64,000 bases of DNA from Atherix ibis (GCA_958298945.1 OY282607.1:79538868-79602867), one strand, 5' to 3'; positions 51,601 through 63,723 are shown, numbered from the stretch's first letter. A program made the numbers and translations. The notes: generated from the letters alone by a model not told the origin.

Positions 51601-52309
51601 TCAACAAATAGACTGCATATGCTATATAGACAATGTATGCGTACGCACAGTTAATAGTTAGAAAAAAAAGGTTGCGCATGTTCACCATTTCTGAGCTAAT
51701 AAAAAAACAACAACAATAAAACAAAACAAAATAAAGAAAACGATTTCTTTTTGTTAGGACCCCTTCCCAAACTAATGGTGCGTTTCTTTGTTATCTGTTC
51801 AGTTATCTCTTTTTTACTATCTTACTCTTCTCTCTTTCTTTCGCAAGTCACTAACTGAGGCTATTTTTTTTTTTTGGTGCTTCTTTTGCCTACGTACAAC
51901 ACATTTGTGGCTATCCTATTCGTTCTTTATGAAAATGGAACTCATTTTCGGGAAACCAATAGATTCGAATTCTGCGTCGACTGGAATTTTTTTTTTAAAT
52001 TTAATTTTTATCTGAAGTAGTATATATTAAATATTATTTTTTTGTAATGCTTATAATTTGAATTTTTTTCATCTTTCCACAACAATAGTCACACTAGTTT
52101 AGAAACTCGCCCCACCCTCCTTTTGTAAATGAATATAATTTACCACTTATTAACACTGAACCAGAGGCTGTTCATTGGGTAATTTTTTTTTTTTTTTTGC
52201 AATTGATTAAAATACAAATTTCAGTTTAAATAGTCCGATGAAAAACATGAGGAGTATCAAAATGAGAATAAATAATCAGTATTATTTAAACTATTTTTAA
52301 TCTCGACTT

Positions 52310-53030
52310 AATTTATTCAAATTAATATGTCGGCCATTTTGAAAATTGAATAATATTAATGAAAATTGTAATTAGATTTTATTTTGCACCACAGATGGCG
52401 TTATTATGAAAGTAATTTTACATCTTATGAGCAAGCAGTTTACAATTTTTTTGTGAGGGAGAAAACAAGTCTGGAATAAAATAATTTAATGATAATAATT
52501 TTTCCAAATTTTTGCATAAGGATTCGAAACCATTTTGGAGGTCCCAAAATCTTCTAAATAATAATTAATGATGGAAATAGGCTGAATCTTTTTTTTTTTA
52601 AAGAGAGAGCACGTCTGCAAGTAATTAATTTGTTGATAATAATTTATCCAAATTTTCCATAAGGATTCGAAACTATTTTAGAGGTCCCAATATCTTCTAA
52701 ATAATAATTAATGATGGAAAGAAGCTGAATCTTTGTTTTTAGAGAGAGAACGCGTCTGCAACAAAATAATTTAATGATAATAATTTTGACAAATTTTGCA
52801 TAAGGATTCGAAACCATTTTGGAGGTCCCAAAATCTTTTAAATAATATTTAATGTTCAGTCTTATCTAGAGAAAATATAAAATTTGATTGAAAGTATCTC
52901 AAATACTTTGATTAGATAAGGATAAGTCTATGACGAAGATAATTTAATAATTACATTTTGTGCTCATCTTGTGTACGCCATTTTGGAGATGCTAAAGCCT
53001 TTTAAATATTAGTTAATGATGAGGATGATT
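52310..53030. repeat. 142-bp tandem repeat, three good copies plus decayed flanking copies
   Basis: The anchor cataaggattcgaaac occurs at 52515, 52658 and 52799 (143 and 141 bp apart). Each is followed by ccattttggaggtcccaa and taaataataattaatgatgg. A fourth decayed unit (gccattttggagatgc...) lies near 52977-53025, and a possible fragment near 52330. The sequence contains ccacagatggcg just upstream at about 52390. There is no coding character. Confidence 0.88.
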
Positions 53031-53585
53031 GTCATTAAATAATATGAAACTTTATAAAATTTAGTTAGAATCAAAACTCGAACACCAATAATTGAATATA
53101 GTTTTTAATGTTGATCAATCTAAAGGACAAATATCTTGGACGAGAGTTGAAAAATCCTTTTTTTATAATAAAAAATAATAAATAACAATAAAAAAAAAGA
53201 ATTAACTTTAATATAAAGAAAAGGAAAAATATATGGAATACTATAGGTTCTAGAACACTTATCTGAGAAACACCAACTCGTTTAGGAAACGTTTATTGAA
53301 TTCAGGATTTACTCCATTAAAGATATGGTTTCATTGTAGAATTAGTAAGTACCAAAGACTATTAGTTTAAAAAAAAATCCTAGTTAGAACTTATCCTTAA
53401 AATAGACTATGATATGAGGACAATTATACAATGACAATTTTCTTATTTCTAAGAGAGAACCGTCGGGTAGCTAAAAATTTTTTAAAATAATATTTCATAC
53501 TGGATGAGAAATATTATGAAATATCCTCCAATCAATAAACACATTTTTTATATTAAGCAAAAATTCTCTTAAAATATTTTTATGG
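53031..53585. other. AT-rich non-coding stretch
   Basis: I see no gene, repeat array or signal here, apart from the splice-donor-like sequence at its right edge that belongs to the next feature. Confidence 0.5.
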
Positions 53586-53591
53586 ACTTAC

Positions 53592-53681
53592 CTTAAACCA
53601 GAACACTCGCCAGTCGGGCGTTACCCGTCCAGCAATCCATAAGACAAATTTTGGGCCGTGGTGCCAGATTGCTTCACGGCA
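53592..53681 (-). other. GC-rich exon-like island ending in a consensus splice donor
   Basis: A sharp 90-bp island of high G+C sits in surroundings that are almost pure A/T. Read on the minus strand it ends in TTTAAG|GTAAGTCC (GTAAGT at 53586-53591), a perfect donor. One phase is open throughout and reads CREAIWHHGPKFVLWIAGRV then TPDWRVFWFK. The other two minus-strand phases have a stop. A plus-strand phase is also open, so coding strand and coding status are not settled. It also has a small hairpin potential (GCCGTG/CACGGC, 53655-53680). I do not recognise the peptide. A conserved exon or a structured RNA would both explain such an island. Confidence 0.35.
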
Positions 53682-53689
53682 ATAAAAAA

Positions 53690-55600
53690 AAATCTCACAA
53701 CTTTTTCTTGTATTTTGTTTTTAGTGTTTTTATCGAATTTTTAAGCTAAATATTCGCACTCAAATAAATGTTGGCCAAAATTTTAATTAAATTTTTCTTT
53801 TTTGCTCCAAAACAAATTTTTTTGTCACTTTTACACTAAAACTTGAAAAATTGTATTTTTTCCTTTTTTTTTTTTTAATTTTTTTTATACAAAATTTTTT
53901 TGAAATTTTAGAACTTGTACACTAACGCTTTTTTTTTGGTGTGCGTGTATGTACTCCTCACTTAAATATTTACACTGAGTTTAAAAAAAAAATATTTTTT
54001 TTTTATTTTTTTATTTTTATTTTTCCATTAGTTAATTTAAATTTTAGTTTAGTTTTTACTTAATTCCATTTTTGTCCAAATTTTTTTTATTGGTAAATGA
54101 TTTTTTTTTTAATTTATACAATTTTTTGTAAGATTTTCATTTTGTTTTAATATTTTTTGATGTAATTTATTTTCATTAAATTCTTTTTTTCTATTGCAAG
54201 AAAATCTTCAAAATGGAGTCTTAATTAACTTTTGGTTTTTGTTCTTTTTTATCGTTTAATAGTATTTTGATTTGTTATTAATTCTGTATAACAGTTACCA
54301 TAATTTTATTTTGATGTAAGGAATTTTTATTTTCCTTAATAAATAGCATCTATTTTCTGATTTTTTTTTTTAAATTTTTTTTCTTACATTTAATTTTTTT
54401 TTTAAATATATATATACTTATATATATTTTAAAATAATTATGCAGAAAATATAAGAATATCACACACAGTTAGAAGATGAAAATGTTGAAAAAAGACTTT
54501 GAATTTGTAATTAATTTTGCGCTCCGCCGATATTTTTGTGTAATTTTTCTGTAATTAGGAAATGGAAACTATAAATAAAAAAATATTTAATTTTTTTAAA
54601 TAAAAACAAGTACAACTTTTGTTTTTTTTTTAATTTTTAAATTTGCAATGCAAAAAAAAACAAAAGTTACTTAAAAAATTATTTAAAAAAAAAAAACAAT
54701 ATTTTTAACATAAAAACATGTATTTTAGGAATTTTTAAAGTCGATTTTTAAGAAAGAAAAAAAAGAAATTTTTATAAAAACATAAAAAAATGTCTGTCCC
54801 AAAGGACTACACTCGATACTGTTACTGCGGGTAAACTTTCTTTATTAGTGTTCATATTAAAGTCACTTCGAATGTCAATTTAAACAACAATAATTTTTCT
54901 TATTCGAATTATATTTAGCGTTATTTTTAAATTAATCACTTTTTATTTGTTTTTAACCATGATTTTCATATTAATTAATTTCGTTCCGAGCTTTTAAACG
55001 TTTTTTTTCTGTTTTTCATATTTTTAGTTTTTTTGTAAAGAAAATATTTTCTTAATTTTTATTTCTCAAAAATTTAATAAACCAACCTTTTTTTATATTT
55101 TTAATTTTTAGAATTTTGGTGCAGCAAATGCTTTTTTAAATTATTACTTCAAAACTAATCAGAGAAAAAAAATTACACAAAATGGTGTTCATGCAACATT
55201 TACTATTGGGTCTAATCCAAATATAAAATAAATGTTGATCTTGTACGGCCGCCTTCGATATCATAAAAGTTATAGAGTAAAATTAACTAATTAAACTATA
55301 AAAAAAATTTTTTTGGACGTATAAAATGAAATCGTGAAAATCCATGAAATTTTTTTTGTTGGAGCAAAATTTCTCTTTAATTAATTTAATCTCATAAAAG
55401 ACAAAAATGGCGTTTGTCTTTCATTGAAAATGTCTTTTGTTAGAGACCTAAATTGCGTTTGCGTAGCGTAGATCAGATCCTCCTTCTTGATATAAGCTTT
55501 TTTTCAGCTATTAGCTTGGTTCTGAAGCTATAAGATATTAAAAAGATTTTTCTTTTTATATTAACCCAAAATGTTGTAAAAACTTTAAATAAAAGTAACT
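53690..55600. other. Strand-asymmetric T-rich stretch
   Basis: Long T-runs dominate the plus strand, particularly at 53.70-54.42 and 54.95-55.10 kb, with few G or C. No coding signal or repeat unit is visible. On the minus strand this is A-rich sequence lying immediately upstream of the exon-like island. Confidence 0.55.
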
Positions 55601-55626
55601 ATTCTGCACTTTCAGAGGAGACTATG

Positions 55627-57175
55627 GTATTCAGGGATGAGGCTCTTTTCTCGCTCGCTGAATAAGTCAGTATGCAAAAATTGTCATTAATTTACCTCTA
55701 AAAAAAACAAGTGACTATAAAGAAGCCATTGTATTAGTAAAAAGTGACTGTCTGTGATTAATTTGCCTCTAAAAACTCACAAGTGAATGTAAAGAAGCCA
55801 TAGTATCTGCAAAAAGTGACTGTCTGTCATTAATTGTCCTTGAAAAACCCGCAAGTGACTGTAAAGAAGCCATTCTATTCGCATAAAGTGCCTGTCATTT
55901 ATTTACCTCTAAAAATCACAAGTGACTGTAAAGAAGTCAGTGTATCGGAAAAAAGTGACTGTCTGTGATTAAGTTGCCTCTAAAAACTCACAAGTGAGTG
56001 TAAAAAAGCCATTGTATCGGGAAAAAGTGACAGTCTGTCATTAATTGGCCTCTAAAAACCCACAAGTGACTGTAACGAAGCCATTGTATTCGCAAAAAGT
56101 GACTGTCTGTCATTAATTGGCCTTAAAAACCAAGAAGTGACTGTGAAGGAGCAATTGTAACCGCAAAAAGTGATTGTCTGTCATTAATTGGCCTTAAAAA
56201 CCCACAAGTGACAGTAAAAGAGCCATTGTATACGCAAAAAGTGACTGCCTGTCATTAATTGTCCTTGAAAAACCCGCAAGTGACTGTTAAGAAGCTATTG
56301 TATTCGCATAAAGTGCCTGTCATTTATTTGCCTCTAAAAATCACAAGTGACTGTAAATAAGCCATTGTATCGGGAAAAAGTGACTGTCTGTCATTAATTT
56401 GCCTCTAAAAATCCACAAGTGAGTGTAAAGAAGCCATTGTATTCCAAAAAGTGACTGTCTGTCATTAATTGGCCTTAAAACCCCGCAAGTGACTGTAAAG
56501 GAGCCATTGTATCCACAAAAAGTGACTGTCTGTCATTTATTTGCCTCTAAAAACCCACAAGTAACCGTAAAAAAGCCATTGCATCGGGAAAAAGTGACTG
56601 TCTGTCATTAATTTGCCTCTAAAAACCCACAAGTGACAGTAAAGGAGCCATTGTATACGCAAAAAATGACTGTCTGTCATTTATTTGCCTCTAAAAACCC
56701 ATAAGTGACCGTAAAGAAGCCATTGTATCGGGAAAAAGTGACTGTCTGGTGTATATTTTCGCCTAAGGAAGTCATTAGTTCGTATTTATTTAAAAATGAA
56801 GAATTCATACTTATTTTCAATGGCCGACTTTTTTCTGAGCCTCAACTTAAAGATTTTTATCTGAACCATATTCAACAAGCTACACAACTCGACAAATTTG
56901 GGCTTTATTGCGCGAAAAGTTCCCGAAACCCATAATTTCGGAATTAGGTGATGGCAATCAATTTGTCTCCAACATCGTGCGATTTAACGTGGTTGGATTT
57001 TTTTTGCATAACTACGTAAAAGATCGTGTTTAGGCGGACAATTTTTGAGCTTTAGGTTATTATAAAACCAATTTTCGAGAAGTAATGGCCGCATTACAGC
57101 TCGAAATGTGCAAAAAATCATCAAAAATTATTTGAAAAGGATCGAGTACTACAAGAAATATTTTATACTGTATTT
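55627..57175 (+). pseudogene. DD41D (rosa-like) transposase relic interrupted by its own satellite
   Basis: The catalytic domain begins as FRDEALFSLAE-stop-VSMQKL (first Asp codon 55636-55638), matching the family pattern FSDEAHFxLxGYVNKQN. In the same frame it runs into about fifteen copies of a 72-bp unit (separate entry). After the last unit it continues VTVKKPLYREKVTVWCIF, SSYLFKNEEFILIFNGRLF, then QQATQLDKF. In shifted frames come REKFPKPIISELGDGN, VGFFLHNYVKDRV (third Asp replaced by Gly), FREVMAALQLEMC and a C-terminus IIKNYLKRIEYYKK (about 57100-57165). The second Asp is lost. The N-terminal half is not recognisable upstream and no terminal repeats were found. It is non-functional. 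Confidence 0.88.
55711..56752. repeat. 72-bp satellite, about 15 copies, derived from transposase codons
   Basis: Units beginning gtgactgtaaagaagccatt start at 55711, 55783, 55855, 55922, 55994, 56066, 56137, 56208, 56280, 56347, 56419, 56489, 56561, 56633 and 56705. Spacing is 72 bp, with variants of 67, 70 and 71. The unit translates as VTVKKPLYREKVTVCH, a stop, FASKNPQ. This is the transposase segment NCHIWASENPQ-VTV..KPLY.EKVTV joined head to tail. The last unit leads straight into the unique continuation KVTVWC. Two 67-bp variants mark a 425-bp, six-unit higher-order repeat. Confidence 0.96.
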
Positions 57176-57179
57176 TTTT

Positions 57180-60100
57180 CGGTTTAAAGAAATAAAAGAA
57201 ATAAAATATTAATCAAAATCTGAATATAAAAAGAAATTTTTCTTTCCCAAAGCACAAGCTACTAAAGAATTGCTGTGATAACTCTACTTAGTTGTCTGAA
57301 AGAGTTATTTTTATGCTAAAGCGACCAGAAACTATGAGAAAATATATCTTCCAATAATATTAGCAAATGACTTTCAAATTATCAACATTATTGACAGATA
57401 CAAAAGAAAACCAAACTGTACACATTTTGATTTTCTGTATAAAAATGTTCAACCTTATAGGCGCTATATTTGATATTTCACAACTTGATTAAAAATATTA
57501 AAAGAAAAAAGAAATGAAAATGCCGATAAAGTATCTTAAATGCCAGAAGGAGGATCTTCCAGGAATGCCGATTGACACGAAATTTGATAGGCGAAATTAG
57601 AGAGAAAAAATCCCAGAACGAATGCGTGTACAGTTGCAAAATTTCCATGTTCATGGCACGATCGGCAAACAGCGAGCGCGGTGCTGTCGATAGTGCGGAA
57701 TTCTTCGAATGGCGAACGACGGTAGAGTTGACGACCCAATCCATCTTCTTAGGCCGCCGTCGCCACCGATATGGTCATCGCCGGTCTGCGTTGCATCCAT
57801 CCTTGTCCGAAACTCGGATTACAATATTAACGGTAGAACTTGCACTGGTCTCGTCTAGCCCTCAGAAAGACCCTCCGGCGAGTCGCGGTTAGACAGCTTT
57901 TGTTATTTTCTGATGAAGCTGACCATTTCTGAAATTGCCGAATTCGCACGATTCGAGTAACAGTCTTTATACGTGGGTATTGGGACAATCCACCCGCGCA
58001 CTATAGTTAAGACCCTTTTTTCGAGGTCAAAATCCACTTAATTGGAATACGGTTTTTGGCAAAAGGTGCTTGGTTCGCTGCCGAAATGCCCAGGAAAAAA
58101 AATTCAAATGCATTCAAATCTAATTTGGCCATCCACTCATCCAAAAAAAGGCTCTAAAACACTATTTTCGGTTCTTCTTCCCCCTATGTTCGGTTCCTGA
58201 ACTGAATAAATTACTTGTGCTGAATTATCAGTTGAAAAAAAATTTATTTTTGCTGTTGGACTTTTTTTTTTGTTGATTTTTTTTGTAATGTTTGACTACA
58301 TTTGAATAGTGAAATGCAATTTTAGCAAATTATTCGCGGTACCCAATACCTGGTGTGGTGTTGCGTGTCGAGTTAACGTCAACTTAATACGAGCCCCCAA
58401 ATAGATGCAGTTTCGGCGTTTGCCGATCGCATTTTAAGCGCAAACGAGGGGCCAATAACCTTTGTCCGATGATTTTAGGGTAACTTTTTCCCTTACGTGC
58501 TGAATGGAAGTTTTTGTTTGTTTTGTGCAGTTTTCGTATGAATTTTCTTTTAATTTCGAATTTATCTTTTTTTTGGTGTCATTTTATTACCAGTTACACT
58601 CGAAAGATTTGTAAAAAAAAAATGACTCATAAAAACGAGTACTCGGGGGAGACCAATCCAGGTAGTAATGCGCATGCTGCTGCCGACCAGACTAACTCGA
58701 CGATTGGTGGGGGTGTCATATAACGCTCCATCATATCGAATTCGGCATTTTTTAAATACTCGTGTATCTCTCATTATTGTTGGTATGATTTTTTTTTTCC
58801 GTCCCCATTTTCATAACTAATTTATAACGCAGTGTTTGCCTCTTATTTGTTTTTAATGTATTTACACAATCGAGCATGTGTCCTAATATGGGAATGATTA
58901 TAGACAAAAAATTTTTGCTTGATCGCGTTTCAAGAATAAATAATTGGCAAAACAAAAAAAAAGTGAAAAAAATGCAAAAAAAAACACCAAATAAAATAAT
59001 TTTCTTTTTAAAAATTCTAGCACAGGTGTGCAAAAATATTTGGGATTTTCTTATAAATAATAGGTGGACGTGTAGTTCCCAAAAAAAGAATTTCTTTTTT
59101 AATTTTCTAACTAAAACTTTGTGTAAACTTTAAGCCAGACCAGATGATAAATGTCAAAAATTGAGCGCTTAGTAAATTAGGCAAATCAGCAGAGCGACCT
59201 TATCTGCATGCTGAAGCTCAATCATACTCTAGAACATCTAGATTGCCTGAAGGTCTAGAAGAGTAATAATAATTATTGAGGGATCTTAGAAAAACTGCAG
59301 AAGCTGTTAATGGGACAAAAGTGGCAGGGAGAAGATTTGACAACATTTTTTGGACTTTTTTTTTAAAGGGAATCCATTTTGATTTCCTTTAAAAGGTCTC
59401 AATAACGTGGGTTAAATAGACCTTTTTCTCCATATTTCTCTTTGGAATACGACAAACACCTTTTAAAATACTTCAAAATCCTATTTAACTACCATAGTAA
59501 CCACTAGCACCAGCACAATTTCATTTATAAATACGCAAGTACTAGAGTGACATCTACCGGAAAGATAAAAACTGAACAGCAACCAGATCAGGTCAAATTT
59601 GAGATTATCTTAAACATTTGAGAAAAACAGAAGCTGCATATATCGAGAGAAAAATTTTGAAAATTTCCAAAAAATAAAAATACAAAAAATTTGCATTTTT
59701 ATAAAAATAGGGGATAAATCGACTAAGACCCCATCCTTGGGGCACGTATAACTTTATCTTGTCGCAAATAGATTATAAAAATGCTCAAATTAAAAGCTCA
59801 CACATATGTAAAATTTTCCGATACACTTCCAAGATGCAATAGCAAAATGCAAGTTTTGAACGCCTCCTGGATTTGTTGCTCGACTGCACCAGGGCTTCGT
59901 CCAGAAATGCATTCGGTTCATAACGGTCAGTACTAATCCCAACGACAAAATGGCTGATGTCTTTAAAAAGTGCTCCTGAATCTCGTTTGAATAATATGAC
60001 ATTGGGTGCAGAAATGAATTAAATCACGGTTTGTGTGTTCTTCTAGCTTATCGAAAATCACCTATACACCCATACACAGGGTGTACCAAAAGTCAACTAG

Positions 60101-62459
60101 CCTCAATGTATCTGCAAAATCACATTTCAAATATGAACTGAATAGAAAATCACAAAATAATTTATGTCAATTGGACACATTTCGGTTTAAGAGTTCAACA
60201 CTTCCGCCTGTGAAAAAGGGGAGCTTAAAACTACCCCCTCACCTCATTGCCTCTCTTGAAAAACACGGAAAAAAAACCAAAGCTTTTCGGATCTGCAAAA
60301 ACTCGTATGTTAATTTGTTGTTGTTGTTCGTGTGCGTTTGAATGGAGGTCTGCGTGGGTGGGAATGTCTGCTCTTGTCTCAGAACAGAATGATTTTACGG
60401 CATGTAAACGAACTCATGACATAGATTTGTGCAATGCGGTCTTATTTATTCAATTCCAAAAGAGGATGAATCCGAATCAACTTGAAATGTAGTAGCGCTT
60501 ACTGTTAACAAATCCTGACGGTGGGAAAAGTCTCGAATTTAATTCATGAAAGTTTCGTTTCGCCAAGATAGACGTAAATTCGTAATGAGCGGTTAGCGGA
60601 GTTGGTACTGGGATCGGGGTAGGAAACTGAAAGTTTGACTTTTAATGATAATGAAAAACTCACACGACGACTTCATGAAGAAAGTGAGAATGTTAGTTTT
60701 CGAAAATCGTTGATGAAAAAGGCAAACGCAGCTAAGGAACAAGGATGTCTACCGAATAAAATAAGAAAGTTTCGGTGGCTGACTTTCACTTCTTAATTAT
60801 AGCAAAAGTTTTTGGCAAAAATCTATGCCACAAGAAAATCCATAATTTTCAAGATGGAATTCCAACTGAAATGCATTTCGCGAATATTTCGACATTTTTG
60901 GTGCATCTTTAATGAAAGTTGGGACAGGAAGGAAGAGAAATGATACCATTTTCAAAATAAAAATTATACCGAAAATTGTGTTGAAAATATCAAAACAGAA
61001 ATTCAATCAAATCAATAAGAAACGAAGACCGGACCTAACCTACCTTAAAACGAAATCAGAGAAGTCGAAATCAGACAGATCCAAGAGAATAGGAATTCCT
61101 GTTGCTAAAAGCTGGCGGCTCATTTAGGATTCTGTTTGGAGTAATAAGCGCACGATTCGAGTTTAACGATGAGCGTCGGATTCTCGGTCCGGATTAAGTA
61201 ATCGGGGTGGAGATACTGCAATTTAAATTTATCATCCAGCATAAAAGGAACATTCGATGGAGACCGTTTAGGGATTTGTTATTATTTCGCTTCTTCATTT
61301 TCTTCTTCTTTTTCGTTGTTTTTTTTTCCTGAATGGACTTCTTTATCATCCGTAATGTTCCATTCAGCGTGCATACAAAAATTCAGAGTAAAAAATGCAA
61401 AACGTCTCCAGTTTATGATGCAAAAGCTAAACAGCAAAAAAACAAATACGAACTTCTACTTTAAGGGTCCAAAATTACACAATAAGTTCATATTGGTCTT
61501 ACTTCACGCAGATTTGCACACGAAAACATTTCCAGAAGCACACATCTTGGCAGAAATTAGAAGAAGAAAAAGAAACGTGGAAAAAATGACGAGGGTTATT
61601 GGGTTGTGTTTACGCCTTGTTAAAAATTCCCACTGCAGTATGCCTCGGTAAATTGAAGAAAACACAATTAAATTTTAAACTAAAATATCACCACACACAT
61701 GTTTACACATGTGGGGGCTCATAGGGGCATGTAAGGGTATTAAAATAAAAATAAAAAAACACTTCCTAAACTGATTCCCAGAATGCAATTGCCAAAATTT
61801 ATATTCATTTTGGTTTTGTGGTTTTTTTCTCTTAATTTTCGTCCCTTTATGCTTGGACTCCTTTGTTTTGGGTTTTCGTTGTTCTTTTCTGAATTCAAAC
61901 GGAATTTAGTGGAGACCTTGACGAGGGGATATTAATAAATAAAGTGAACCTGGAAATTTTTCTACTCTGGCGAATTTTTTGAAGCTTTTATCGTAATGAT
62001 TTTAGGACCTCCTTCCTTTGTTCTGTGGGGTCTTGTTTACAGTGCATAATCAGTAATGGTTCAGCGATGGACTCTTTTTATTTTATTTTATCTTCCCTCA
62101 AGAATATTTGATTTTGTTTGTTTTGTTGCAAATATACACAAAGAACAGTTTTTTTAGTAGGTAGGATCTCACCTGTTATATTGGTTCCTGTATTGGATAT
62201 ATTTCATAAAGAATTTTAAATCAACTGGAGATTTTAATTCTGTTAGACAAGATGACAAATAATTGTTGGACATGATAACAAAATTTCTTCAAGGTTATTT
62301 GTTCACCCTGCAAGTCTGTCAGTAGTAGTTTTTTTTATAGATATTAAGGATCATCAAGAATTTATCAATTATCAAGCATCATCATTATGTAAAGCTTTAA
62401 AAAATTTCAATTTTAATTTAAATTGTTTACAAATTTTCATCGCTGATTTTTTAAATATT
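57180..62459. other. Non-coding stretch; GC-richer at 57.5-58.0 kb
   Basis: A GC-richer patch at 57.54-57.95 kb is open in several frames on both strands (106 codons plus at 57572-57892, 88 minus at 57478-57744), but nothing is recognisable. A second small patch at about 58.62-58.72 kb encodes a short polar frame ending GGGVI. 58.8-62.4 kb is AT-rich with short frames only. I see no repeats, RNA genes or clear signals. Confidence 0.45.
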
Positions 62460-62463
62460 TTAA

Positions 62464-63283
62464 AGGTGCCATTAGAAGTGCAAATGACGTCAGCAGAACA
62501 GTCCTAAATTTGGCTGACCTTATTTTTGACATTTGGCGTCACTGTCTAACGTCAACCACTTTTGGGGATATAAAAATTACTGGCTACAATGAATTTAAAA
62601 ATCTAAGCTGAATATACTGGTTGCTGACAGTTTAAAGGGCATATAACTTGTCTCTCAAAAATTTAAAATGTTGCTGACCGTCTGCTTTTTGAGTCAGCAA
62701 CAGTCAGCCAAGTTGGCTCATTGTCTAATACCCAGACTTTCCGTCAGCCAAAGTTAGCCAGTCAATTTTTATCGCAACGTCACATTAACTGACGTCTGCC
62801 AAAATACCCTTAGTTTCCGTCAGCTAAAGTCAGCCAGTCAATTTTTCTTGCAACGTCACATTAACTGACGTTTGCCAAATAGCCTGAGCGTTCTGTCAGC
62901 CAAAGTCAGCCAGTCAATTTTTTTCGCAATGATACTTTAACTGACGTCTGCCTAAATACTCTAAGTTTTCGCCAGCTAAAGTCAGCCAGTCAATTTTTCT
63001 TGCAACGTCACATTAACTGACGTTTGCCAAAATACCCTGAGCTTCTGTCAGCCAAAGTCAGCCGGTCAATTGTTTTCGCAACGTCACATTAACTGACGTT
63101 TGCCAAAATACTCTGAGTTTCCGTCAGTTAAAGTCAGCCAGTCAATTTTTTTTGCAACGTCACATTAATTTGACGTCTGCCAAAATACCCTGAATTTCCG
63201 TCAGGCAACGTCAGCAAGTCAATTTTTTCCGCAACGTCACATTAACTGACGTCTGCCAATTTGGCTGACCATCTAATGGTATC
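62464..63283. mobile_element. TTAA-flanked MITE-like element with internal array
   Basis: The 820-bp segment is flanked by TTAA on both sides (62460-62463 and 63284-63287). Its ends are inverted: left aggtgccattaga, right (reverse complement) gataccattaga, matching at 10 of 12 positions with two G/A differences. TTAA duplications are typical of piggyBac-like and some related DNA transposons. There is no transposase frame, so it would be non-autonomous. Most of the interior is a 76-bp tandem array. TTAA is common in AT-rich DNA, so the boundaries need comparison with other copies. Confidence 0.5.
62743..63263. repeat. 76-bp tandem repeat, about seven copies
   Basis: The anchor cacattaactgacgt (or variant) occurs at 62781, 62857, 62933, 63009, 63085, 63161 and 63238: five intervals of exactly 76 bp, then 76 and 77. 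Each unit has gtcagccaaagtcagccagt, a T-run, gcaacgtcacattaactgac, gtctgccaaaatacc. Regular spacing with modest divergence suggests fairly recent expansion. Confidence 0.95.
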
Positions 63284-63287
63284 TTAA

Positions 63288-63723
63288 GATACAAAAGGAT
63301 TCACAAATCCGGTAAAAAATTAATAACAAAAAATTGTATAGTGTCAATTGGAATATTTTTTTAAAAAACATTAACCATTTTCTATAAATATTCTAGTTTA
63401 ACGATTGATTCATGTTGGCTTTAGTTAATCAAGGGAAAAAGTTATGAAATCCATTTTTTATTTTGGCAGATTAGTTATTATTTTTACCTAACCAAGAACC
63501 AATGATTGATGACAGTAAATTCTATTCAGTAATTATTTGTTTTAAAATAAAGATAAAAAATTCCCTTTGAATAATATTATATTTATTAAAAAATAAAAAA
63601 ATTATATTATGAACTGGAAGGATTGCAGATAAAGGATGAGATGAGGTGGCACGAGAATAGAAGGTCTACGATATGGGAACGATGATGTTTTGGAAGCTCT
63701 TCATTTTGTTTTCACTTTGATCA
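63288..63723. other. AT-rich non-coding stretch
   Basis: I see nothing beyond A/T-rich sequence. A short frame starting MMFWKLFILFSL near 63684 ends at a TGA just before the next feature. Confidence 0.5.

Larger units (their letters stand above)
44530..52300. other. Non-coding stretch with GC-richer islands at 45.4-50.3 kb
   Basis: 44.5-45.3 and 47.6-48.5 kb are AT-rich and empty. 45.4-45.8, 46.5-47.6 and 48.5-50.3 kb are GC-richer, with many short open frames. The longest is 156 codons at 45380-45850 (minus strand), not recognisable and with a lysine run from a T-tract. Two weak exon-like segments (46729-46809 and 48566-48604, both minus) are listed separately. A (CAACAG)n run lies at about 49921-49941, (CA)n near 47261-47272 and (GT)n at 51349-51364. 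50.8-52.3 kb is AT-rich with nothing visible. Confidence 0.45.

Noticed and set aside
57905..57960. FSDEA-like codons followed by NCRI, suggesting another DD41D fragment
   Set aside because: The match is too short and nothing recognisable follows.
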